Source of the DNA: Eledone cirrhosa
Lineage: Eukaryota; Mollusca; Cephalopoda; Octopoda; Eledonidae
Direction: 5' to 3'
Assembly (NCBI GenBank): GCA_964016885.1
Contig: OZ024742.1
Span: 14,567,622 to 14,631,621 of the forward strand
DNA length: 64,000 bases
Both the position numbers and the translations under genes were made by a program. This document shows, one piece after another, positions 13,982-26,400 of this stretch. Each line of letters opens with the position of its first letter. Position 1 is the stretch's first letter. The notes beneath the pieces were generated by a model that ran no database searches, was not told the origin of the DNA, and saw nothing but the letters and a program-made list of their open reading frames with translations.

Positions 13982-14771
13982 TATAAATATATACATATAC
14001 ATACATATACATCATCATCATCATCATCAACGTTTAACGTCCATCTTCCACGCTGGGGGTAGTGGCGCCGGGGTGTATTTTTGTTAGAGGTGCCTACTGA
14101 CTGTAGGTTTCGCTTTGTACTTAGGCAAGGCGGGTCTTCTGTATTACTGTGTAGCACAAAAGATCTCGGTCCAGTGACATTGTCTTGGAGAGGTGTAAGT
14201 GTGTGAGGTCGGAATTTATCAAGTCGTCTCAGGTTTTTCTGGGTCTGCCTACTCCATGGCTACCGTCTATTTTTATCACCCTGCACTTTTTTATACGTCT
14301 TTCATGCGCATCACATGACCGTACCAATGTAGTCTTCTCTCGAGTAAACAGCATCTGATCCCTCTTATTCCTAATTTCTCTCTTAGTTTGTTTATGCTTT
14401 GCCGTTCACATATATTACTATTACACATCCAGCGGAGCATGCAAGCTTCGTTCCTCTCCAGTCTGCGTATATCCTCTGAATACAAGGCCCAGATCTCACT
14501 GCCATGTAACATTGCTGTTCGTAGGCAGGCATCATACAGCCTGCCTTTCATTTTTAGAGAGAACCCTTTAGCGGCCAATAGTGGTATAAGCTCTCTGAAC
14601 TTTTTCCATCCTGTTCTGACTCTAGCTACTGTACTTTCAGAGCACCCTCCACTCTCCACCACTGCTGATTTTGTCACCCAGGTAACGGAAGGTGTCCACT
14701 ATTTCTATAGAACCATTTGTGCAATGGAATGAGCTAGTATTCTTTGGGAACTTGCTGCTACTTATTGCACC

Positions 14772-14804
<33 letters not shown>

Positions 14805-14889
14805 ATCATACAAACATACATATATACATATACATATACATACATACATACATACATACACACACATATACACATATATATATATATAT

Positions 14890-14952
<63 letters not shown>

Positions 14953-17900
14953 TAAATATATATGGATGTATATATAATGTATTTTGCAATACACTTTATG
15001 CTTAATTAAAAGCATTTTGAAGACCGTAAGCTATTGTTTTAAAGTAGTGACAAATTCACTCACTTTGATCTCAGCAAACAGGGGAGATAAGCCGACAAGT
15101 CTTGTTTCGCTTTGGTTGAAGCTTATCAAGGCCAACTACCCCACCTGTTTACTGAGATCATTGATGTTATATTCTTATAGAAATCTAGTAAATAATCAGG
15201 AGCTGATTATGCAGAGCGGTTGTTGGTCAGGCAGAAATTAAAAATTAGAATTGGAGCTCTGAAATAGCAATATATATATGGATGTATATATATATTAACT
15301 TGTATATTTACCATGCGGTATTCTAATTCTATTGTATCTCTCTCAGTTATTTACCATGCGACTCTCAGTTCCTTACCCCCCCCCCCTCTTCTCTATGCAT
15401 CTCTTTAAGGTTTACTACCCTGTCTTTAACCTATTCAACCTAATTCATTCAATCTGAAATATTGAAGAGATAAGACACTTTCCCATTCTTCTCTGCTAAA
15501 ATGTATCACTAGAGTTGATTCCAATTGTCCAGCCATCCATCCATTCTCACTAATCTCCGAAGGTATTTTAGCCTACATATTGTTGTTAATATTATGATGT
15601 TCCCTGCTGTATTAGCGATAAATTTTCGAAGGTTTCTCTTAGTAGTTTTCATGACGTTATTATTGTTAATTTTACTGATGTAGTATTAACTTGGATATTT
15701 ACCATGCGGTATTCTAATTCTATTGTATCTCTCTCAGTTATTTACCATGCGACCCTCAGTTCCTACCTCACAAGCTCCCTCCCCCTCCCCCCCACCCCCA
15801 CACACCACCATAGTCTATTCGACCAATCAAACCTAGCATGCCATTTCTACTGCTGCTGCTACTACCTGCCTAACTAACTCTCTCCTCCTCTGGCGCATCC
15901 CAACACACCCTGCCATTACCCCACCACCACTGTTCTTCTAGCCCTCAATTTTCCCACCGTTATGGATGGATGAGCTGAGAATACATTTGAGCAACTCTGA
16001 ATCAATAGATGAAATATGAATCTGCGAGCTACCAAGCACCCACGTGAAGCGCCAACCCAGAGACCCTCCCCTACGAGTGTCGACAAATGCCCAAAACTCC
16101 GAGTTGGTACCATCAATGTAGGCTCAATGAAAGGAAGCGCAGGAGAAATCGTAGAAATGCTAGAGCGAAAGGAAGTTGATGTATGCTGTGTGCAAGAGAC
16201 TAGATGGAGAGGAGGGTCTGCTAGAGTCCTTGTAGGAAAAAGCCAGTGCTACAAATTTTTCTGGGTGGGAAATGACGATGGGATGGGTGGTGTAGGTATA
16301 CTACTAGCTGACAAGTGGGTAGATAAAGTAATCTCAGTGTACAGGGTAAATGCAAGAATCATTAAACTCAGACTAGTCCTGAATAAGACAATTACCACAA
16401 TAATATCAGCTTACGCACCCCAATCGGGGCTGCCAGACGAACTTAAGGATAGGTTTTACGAGTCCCTAATACACACTACTGCTCTAACAGACGACAAGGA
16501 CTTCCTAATCACTGCAGGAGATTTTAACGGACACGTAGGTAAACACTGTGACGGCTTCAATAGAGTACATGGAGGCCATGGAGTTGGCACAAGGAATGAG
16601 GAAGGATTCAGACTTCTAGAATTCTGCGACGCCAATGACATGTCGATATGTAACACAAACTTTAAAAAACCCGACAACCACCTGATCACCTATAGATCAG
16701 GGGAGCACTCTAGTCAGTTAGATTTTATCCTCATCAGAGGACGTGACAGATGGACGGTCGTAAACACAAAAGCCTTCCCTAGTGAGGAATGTACATCCCA
16801 ACATAGCTTAGTTGTCAGCGACCTCACGGTCAGAACTAGACGAGCCCTGAAACAGAGGCCAACCTGGAGAAGAAAGATCTGGAAGCTGAAAGTCCCCTCA
16901 ACCAGTAACAGATTTAAAGATATTTTACTCAATGCCTACGACAGTAAAGAAGAACAGATAGAGACATTTAACGTAGAAGAGAACTGGGAGTTCCTAAAAA
17001 ATAACTTACTAGTGGCGACGGATGAGGTTTGTGGCTGGAGTAAGACCTCAAGCAGGAGGAGAGTGACTTGGTGGTGGAACAATAAGGTAGATGAAGCAGT
17101 CAAGGCCAAGAGACAGGCATGGAAAGAATGGAAGAACGGGGGGAGCAGGGTACATTACATAGAGACCAAGAGGGAAGCTAGGCGACACGTATACTTAGCT
17201 AGGAGGGAAGCAGAGGATAGAAAATTCAAGCATGTTTTACAACGTGAGGACCAGAAACAGGAGGTATTCAAGATTGCGAGGCAGTGTGTCAGAGATAGTT
17301 GTGATGTCATTGGAGAGAAGTGTATTCGGAATGATAAAGGTGAGCTTGCCCTCACAAGTGCTGAGAAGAAAGATGCATGGAAGAGTCATTATGATAGATT
17401 ACTAAATGAGGAGAATGCATGGGAAGAAGAGACCCTACCCCACGTAGACCCTATAGAGGGACCAGCAGTACAAGTCAGCGGCAGCGTAGTAAGTAAGGCA
17501 ATCAGAGATATGAAGATGGGGAAGGCAACCGGTCCATCGGGTATAGCTGCCGAGATGCTGAAGGCATCTGGGTCTGTAGGTCACACTATAACCACACGTA
17601 TCGTTAACCAGGTAATACTAGAAGGGGCCATACCAAAAGATTGGTGCAGTAGCATCATTGTCAACTGCTACAAAGGTAAAGGCGATGCACTAGATAGAGG
17701 AAACTATAGAGGTATAAAGTTGATGGACCAGGTCATGAAAGTAACAGAAAGAGTTATAGCACAGCTGATTAGAGACCGGGTGAATATAGACGAGATGCAA
17801 TTTGGGTTTGTACCAGGGAGAGGCACCACTGATGCCCTCTTCCTTGTGAGGCAATTACAGGAAAAGTACCTAGCTAAAAGTAAGCCACTCTACTTGGCAT

Positions 17901-20271
17901 TTGTCGACCTTGAGAAAGCCTTTGACAGAGTTCCACGTGCAGTAATCTGGTGGGCTCTTAGAAAACTAGGAGTAGATGAATGGCTTGTGAAAGCGGTACA
18001 AGCCATGTATAGGGGAGCAGTCAGCAAAGTTAGGATTGGCAATGAGTATAGCGAGGAATTTAGCGTACAGGTTGGGGTCCACCAGGGCTCTGTTCTTAGC
18101 CCTCTCCTGTTCATCATAGTCCTGCAGGCAATAACGGAGGAGTTTAAGACCGGATGCCCATGGGAACTCCTGTATGCTGATGACCTCGCACTCATAGCTG
18201 AATCTATGGTAGAACTAGAGAATAAATTCCAAACCTGGAAGCAGGGACTAGAGAGAAAGGGCCTCAAAGTCAACATGACAAAGACTAAGGTCCTTGTAAG
18301 TAGACGAGAAAACAGAACCCAGATCCCCTCAGGGAAATGGCCTTGCTCAGTATGTAGGAAAGGTGTAGGTAGGAACTCCATTCTCTGCCCCAAATGCAAA
18401 CAATGGGTACACAAGAGATGTAGCGGGATCTCAGGAAGCTTAATTAAGAATGTAGGATTCACATGCAGCAGCTGTGCTGAAACAGCAAGCAAACAGCCAC
18501 AGGAAACAAGTACCACCAATCTCTGGGAGGGCCCTGTAGAAACAGTAGACAGCTTCTGCTACCTAGGTGACCGAATTAGCAACGGAGGTGGGTGCTCAGA
18601 AAGTACAATAACTAGGGTAAGAACGGGATGGAAGAAGTTTAGGGAACTACTACCACTGCTAGCTGCAAAAGGCTTCTCCCTCAGAATGAAAGGCAGACTG
18701 TATGATGCGTGTATCCGAACAGCGATGTTGCATGGTAGTGAGACCTGGGCGCTGAAGGTGGAAGACTTACGTAGATTAGAGAGAAACGAAGCCTGCATGC
18801 TCCGATGGATGTGTAACAGTAATATACGTGAACGACAAAGCATAAAGGAATTGAGAGAGAGACTGAGCATAAGAGGAATCAAATGCTGCGTGCAGGAGAG
18901 GCGGTTGCGCTGGTATGGACATGTGATGCGTATGAAGGATGACAGCTGCATAAAAAGGTGCAGAGCACTAGAAGTTGATGGAAACCGCGGAGTGGGGAGA
19001 CCCAAGATGACTTGGGATGAGGTGATAAAAGCCGACCTTACCCAACTACACCTCTCAAAGACAATGACACACGACCGTGACTTCTGGCGTCACGCAGTAA
19101 TACAGGGTACCCGACCTCCCATGGGTACATGCTGAAGCATATAAACAATATGCCCCCACTCCCCCCACCGCAAGGTGGTCGTGGAGGTGCCACGGTAAAA
19201 AAGCACCCAGCCCACACTGTAAAGTGGATGTGTAGGCGCCACGAAAAAGCACCCAGCACTCACTGTAAATGAGGTTGGTGTTAGGAAGGGCATCCAGCTG
19301 TAGAAATCAAGCCAGATCAGTTCCTGTATGAGCAAGGCATGGTCAGCCGACCAGACACTGCCCACAACAGGACAACCCGTCTAACCCATGCTAGCGTGGA
19401 AGAACGGACGTAAAACGGTGATGATGATGATGATGATGATGATATAATGTATTAAGCATAAAGTGTATCGCAAAATACATTATATATACATCCATATATA
19501 TATTGCTATTTCAGAGCTCCAATTCTAATTTTTAATTTCTGCCTGACCAACAACCGCTCTGCATAATCAGCTCCTGATTATTTACTAGATTTCTATAAGA
19601 ATATAACATCAATGATCTCAGTAAACAGGTGGGGTAGTTGGCCTTGATAAGCTTCAACCAAAGCGAAACAAGACTTGTCGGCTTATCTCCCCTGTTTGCT
19701 GAGATCAAAGTGAGTGAATTTGTCATTACTTTAAAACAATAGCTTACTGTCTTCAAAATGCTTTTAATTAAGCATAAAGTGTATTGCAAAATGCATCATA
19801 TATACATCCATATATATATTGCTATTTCAGAGCTCCAATTCAAATATAAATATATATATATATATAGCGGCGATGAATTAGTTTAGCGAGATTTTTATAT
19901 GAAATCGTGTGTCAAAACAGATATTGTTATACTTGGGGAGGGTCATATTTGCGTAATATTGCTAGAATTAATAACAGAACACACTCACTGTTTGGTTGGT
20001 TTTAGCTTCTCGCTGTCTTTTATATCTGCGATCTAACTTACTCGGTCCTCAATGTTGCCATTGACTGACCGACGGTCAAAAATAATACAGATACAATATA
20101 GACACAAACACATATTATTTTTGACCGCCGGTCAGTCAATGGCAACATTGAGGACCGAGTAAGTTAGATCGCAGATATAAAAGACAGCGAGAAGCGAAAA
20201 CCAACCAAACAGTGAGTGTGTTCTGTTATTAATTCTGGCAATATTACGCAAATATGACCCTCCCCAAGTAT

Positions 20272-20317
<46 letters not shown>

Positions 20318-20354
20318 TATATATATATATATATATATATAACAATATATATAT

Positions 20355-20416
<62 letters not shown>

Positions 20417-23400
20417 CGTTAAATTTTCCCTGCTGTATTAGCGATAAATTTTCGAGGGTTTCTCTTAGTAGTTTTTCATGACGTTATTATTGTTAATTTT
20501 ACTGATGTAGTATTAACTTGGATATTTACCATGCGACCCTCAGTTCCTACCTCACAATTTCCCTCCCCCCCACCCCCACATACCACCATAGTCTATTCGA
20601 CCAATCAAACCTAGCATGCCATTTCCACTGCTGCTGCTACTACCTGCCTAACTAACTCTCTCCTCCTCTGGCGCATCCCAACACACCCTGCCATTACCCC
20701 ACCACCACTGTTCTTCTAGCCCTCAATTTTCCCACCGTTATGGATGGATGAGCTGGGAATACACGAGCAACTCTGAATCAATAGATGAAATATGAATCTG
20801 CGAGCTACCAAGCACCCACGTGAAGCGCCAACCCAGAGACCCTCCCCTACGAGTGTCGACAAATGCCCAAAACTCCGAGTTGGTACCATCAATGTAGGCT
20901 CAATGAAAGGAAGAGCAGGAGAAATCGTAGAAATGCTAGAGCGAAAGGAAGTTGATGTATGCTGTGTGCAAGAGACTAGATGGAGAGGAGGGTCTGCTAG
21001 AGTCCTTGTAGGAAAAAGCCAGTGCTACAAATTTTTCTGGGTGGGAAATGACGATGGGATGGGTGGTGTAGGTATACTATTAGCTGACAAGTGGGTAGAT
21101 AAAGTAATCTCAGTGTACAGGGTAAATGCAAGAATCATTAAACTCAGACTAGTCCTGAATAAGACAATTACCACAATAATATCAGCTTACGCACCCCAAT
21201 CGGGGCTGCCAGATGAACTTAAGGATAGGTTTTACGAGTCCCTAATACACACTACTGCTGTAACAGACGACAAGGACTTCCTAATCATTGCAGGAGATTT
21301 TAACGGACACGTAGGTAAACACTGCGACGGCTTCAATAGAGTACATGGAGGCCATGGAGTTGGCACAAGGAATGAGGAAGGATTCAGACTTCTAGAATTC
21401 TGCGACGCCAATGACATGTCGATATGTAACACAAACTTTAAAAAACCCGACAACCACCTGATCACCTATAGATCAGGGGAGCACTCTAGTCAGTTAGATT
21501 TTATCCTCATCAGAGGACGTGACAGATGGACGGTCGTAAACACAAAAGCCTTCCCTAGTGAGGAATGTACATCCCAACATAGCTTAGTTGTCAGCGACCT
21601 CACGGTCAGAACTAGACGAGCCCTGAAACAGAGGCCAACCTGGAGAAGAAAGATCTGGAAGCTGAAAGTCCCCTCAACCAGTAACAGATTTAAAGATATT
21701 TTACTCAACGCCTACGACAGTAAAGAAGAACAGATAGAGACATTTAACGTAGAAGAGAACTGGGAGTTCCTAAAAAATAACTTACTAGAGGCGACGGATG
21801 AGGTTTGTGGCTGGAGTAAGACCTCAAGCAGGAGGAGAGTGACTTGGTGGTGGAACAATAAGGTAGATGAAGCAGTCAAGGCCAAGAGACAGGCATGGAA
21901 AGAATGGAAGAACGGGGGGAGCAGGGTACATTACATAGAGACCAAGAGGGAAGCTAGGCGACAAGTATACTTAGCTAGGAGGGAAGCAGAGGATAGAAAA
22001 TTCAAGCATGTTTTACAACGTGAGGACCAGAAACAGGAGGTATTCAAGATTGCGAGGCAGTGTGTCAGAGATAGTTGTGATGTCATTGGAGAGAAGTGTA
22101 TCCGGAATGATAAAGGTGAGCTTGCCCTCACAAGTGCTGAGAAGAAAGATGCATGGAAGAGTCATTATGATAGATTACTAAATGAGGAGAATGCATGGGA
22201 AGAAGAGACCCTACCCCACGTAGACCCTATAGAGGGACCAGCAGTACAAGTCAGCGGCAGCGTAGTAAGTAAGGCAATCAGAGATATGAAGATAGGGAAG
22301 GCAACCGGTCCATCGGGTATAGCTGCCGAGATGCTGAAGGCATCTGGGTCTGTAGGTCACACTATAACCACACGTATCGTTAACCAGGTAATACTAGAGG
22401 GGGCCATACCAAAAGATTGGTGCAGTAGCATCATTGTCAACTGCTACAAAGGTAAAGGCGATGCACTAGATAGAGGAAACTATAGAGGTATAAAGTTGAT
22501 GGACCAGGTCATGAAAGTAACAGAAAGAGTTATAGCACAGCTGATTAGGGACCGGGTGAATATAGACGAGATGCAATTTGGGTTTGTACCAGAGAAAGGC
22601 ACCACTGATGCCCTCTTCCTTGTGAGGCAATTACAGGAAAAGTACCTAGCTAAAAGTAAGCCACTCTACTTGGCATTTGTCGACCTTGAGAAAGCCTTTG
22701 ACAGAGTTCCACGTGCAGTAATCTGGTGGGCTCTTAGAAAACTAGGAGTAGATGAATGGCTTGTGAAAGCGGTACAAGCCATGTATAGGGGAGCAGTCAG
22801 CAAAGTTAGGATTGGCAATGAGTATAGCGAGGAATTTAGCGTACAGGTTGGGGTCCACCAGGGCTCTGTTCTTAGCCCTCTCCTGTTCATCATAGTCCTG
22901 CAGGCAATAACGGAGGAGTTTAAGACCGGATGCCCATGGGAACTCCTGTATGCTGATGACCTCGCACTCATAGCTGAATCTATGGTAGAACTAGAGAATA
23001 AATTCCAAACCTGGAAGCAGGGACTAGAGAGAAAGGGCCTCAAAGTCAACATGACAAAGACTAAGGTCCTTGTAAGTAGACGAGAAAACAGAACCCAGAT
23101 CCCCTCAGGGAAATGGCCTTGCTCAGTATGTAGGAAAGGTGTAGGTAGGAACTCCATTCTCTGCCCCAAATGCAAACAATGGGTACACAAGAGATGTAGC
23201 GGGATCTCAGGAAGCTTAATTAAGAATGTAGGATTCACATGCAGCAGCTGTGCTGAAACAGCAAGCAAACAGCCACAGGAAACAAGTACCACCAATCTCT
23301 GGGAGGGCCCTGTAGAAACAGTAGACAGCTTCTGCTACCTAGGTGACCGAATTAGCAACGGAGGTGGGTGCTCAGAAAGTACAATAACTAGGGTAAGAAC

Positions 23401-26400
23401 GGGATGGAAGAAGTTTAGGGAACTACTACCACTGCTAGCTGCAAAAGGCTTCTCCCTCAGAATGAAAGGCAGACTGTATGATGCGTGTATCCGAACAGCG
23501 ATGTTGCATGGTAGTGAGACCTGGGCGCTGAAGGTGGAAGACTTACGTAGATTAGAGAGAAACGAAGCCTGCATGCTCCGATGGATGTGTAACAGTAATA
23601 TACGTGAACGACAAAGCATAAAGGAATTGAGAGAGAGACTGAGCATAAGAGGAATCAAATGCTGCGTGCAGGAGAGGCGGTTACGCTGGTATGGACATGT
23701 GATGCGTATGAAGGATGACAGCTGCATAAAAAGGTGCAGAGCACTAGAAGTTGATGGAAACCGCGGAGTGGGGAGACCCAAGATGACTTGGGATGAGGTG
23801 ATAAAAGCCGACCTTACCCAACTACACCTCTCAAAGTCAATGACACACGACCGTGACTTCTGGCGTAACGCAGTAATACAGGGTACCCGACCTCCCATGG
23901 GTACATGCTGAAGCATATAAACAATATGCCCCCCCCCCCCCCCCCCCCACCGCAAGGTGGTCGTGGAGGTGCCACGCCAAAAAAGCACCCAGCCCACACT
24001 GTAAAGTGGACGTGTAGGCGCCACGAAAAAGCACCCAGCACTCACTGTAAATGAGGTTGGTGTTAGGAAGGGCATCCAGCTGTAGAAATCAAGCCAGATC
24101 AGTTCCTGTATGAGCAAGGCATGGTCAGCCGACCAGACACTGCCCACAACAGGACAACCCGTCTAACCCATGCTAGCGTGGAAGAACGGACGTAAAACGG
24201 TGATGATGATGATGATGATATATATATATATATATAACACACACACACACATACACATATATATATACTTGTGTGAGTATATGTACACTCCTCTTACATG
24301 TGCACATACCCATATATAAACATTCATACACCTATACTCACATATACATACACACAAACACATATATATACTCGTTCCTATTACCCACTCTATTACCCTA
24401 AGTATTGAGTACTTTGGTGCATTATGGTCCATCTGGTTCCTTACCACATTCCTTTGTTATATATACACATATATATACATGTATATACATATATACATAT
24501 ATATATACATCCATACATATATATATACATATATATACATATATATATACATACACATATATATATACATACATACTCATACACACATACACACACAAGC
24601 ATATACATACATACACATACATAAACATATATACATACATATATATATATATACACACATAATTATACACACACATAAATATATTTCCATATCATACATA
24701 GATGTATATTTTTACTCATGCAATTACGGGTGGTTGTGTATCTTGTTGCCTTTAGTCATTAACGCATAAATCCAGGGAAACTAAAACATTAAAAGGCAAA
24801 GATAAGCATGAAAGCATATAATTAGGGGAAAGAGGTACTAATAAATGTTATTCTATACAGAATTATAGCGAGTTGCTGTTTAGAATATTTAATTGGGTTT
24901 ATAGTATTTAATTAGGTTTATAGTATTTAAATGTTTTTCGTACACAGTGATTACAGACTATGATCAATTCTTGTCTTTTATTTAATAAATCGTAGATTTA
25001 GTAATTTCCAAGATCTCTCCTGAACATAATCTGCATTCTTTCCTGTTCCCAAGATATGGACTTTTTTGTAGAATGGTGTTCCACGATAACTTGAAATCTA
25101 TTTTTTTCTTTTTATAATTATTTACCGCTGCAGCTAAAGATGTGGTGTTTGCTAGTTTAGTATTGTTGAAACTACTAGAGTGTGCGTAAAATCTTTTCTT
25201 AAATGTGTTTGATGTAGATCCTATATATGTTTTGTTGGAGTCTGTTGTAGACACAGTGCATTTATATATTACATTATTAATCAAACAGTTTCCATTTAAG
25301 GGGCAAATGCTTCTATTTCTGCAATTACAGCCATACTTAAGATGGTTTTTGGGGGTGCCTATGTAACGGAATATTATGTGTGGTTGTAACGACAAGTGGA
25401 TGGATGGATGTAACTGTTGGTATGGTGGTTTCAGTGTAAATAAAAATACCAGGAGTGTTGTTACAAAGTTTATTTTATTACAACAATATTCAATTTGAAT
25501 ATTGAATGATAAAATAATTGACACAAAATATTCATACAATAATTTGGTGGCTCTACGAGCCACGTAAATTCAAATATCACAGAATACGATTATAATATGT
25601 GTAAACAGAAATGAATGGTGCGTGTACAAATGTTGGACTCACTATGAATTGCGTGTGTGCAGCGTATCAGTATATTTATTTATTTGTATTGCAGGAGTCA
25701 GCGATCAGCCAGGAAGGTGAGAATAAGTGGTAGACTGGTTTTCGTGACGAGAGCCTGTAAATGAGACTCGTCTTGTCTGTATCCACGGTTTTTCTGTTTT
25801 TGGCGTAAACAATCCCTCTATTTATAAGAGTTAAAGTTAGAAGGATAGATATATCCTCTGAACTTTGGTTAGTCTCCCAAGGGATTAGTTTGCCAAGCGT
25901 AAACAAGTCAGAAAGATGGATATATCCTCTGACCTATTTTCTGTCAGGCGTAAACACCTCTGACCTGTATTTAGCCTCTCCCAAGGGGTTAGTCTCTTGA
26001 GCATAAACAAGTTACCACGGCTTGTCCCAGAGGCGGGAAAGCTCAGATTCGGTTTTGAATCTTCGCCGCCGTTATACCTATACTATTCTCATTTATCCTT
26101 GTAATTAATGATAGCAGGAGAATGAAGGTTGCTTTGTTGGTGGTTTGGTGCTAGAGTTGTCTTGTAATTTTGTGTTCTGTTGTTTTTGTGTTGGTGATTT
26201 GCGTGGTTGTGTTTTCTAGGTTGAAGGATTGTATTATTTGTCTTTTTAAAAGGTGCAGTCCTATTTAAATTATGTTGCGGTGGTGTATTCACATTATTTT
26301 AAAGTTTATAAATGTTGTAGTTGCTTATTTTTTGTTTGAGATTGCTTGATGTAGAGTATGAGAATTTAACAGTATATTTGTTAAATTTTTGGTGGTATCT

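Noticed and set aside
14637..14989. Tyr/Ile/His-rich frames in TA/CA tracts (also 20.1-20.5, 24.2-24.7, 28.0-28.4 and 48.6-48.9 kb)
   Set aside because: Microsatellite translations on both strands without conservation.
14984..15241. 85-codon frame in the 316-bp element as a gene
   Set aside because: It is present in both copies only because the copies are nearly identical. It crosses the ribozyme-like fold and has no protein-like features.
15916..19005. Long minus-strand frames across the RTE ORF (for example 209 codons at 17890-18519)
   Set aside because: Shadows of the RTE coding strand; the same shadows recur in copies 2 and 3 and carry no domain.
25376..25563. N-terminal extension of the GIY-YIG frame (first ~60 codons)
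   Set aside because: It lies in the inserted sequence, has no Penelope similarity and is probably a chance in-frame extension.
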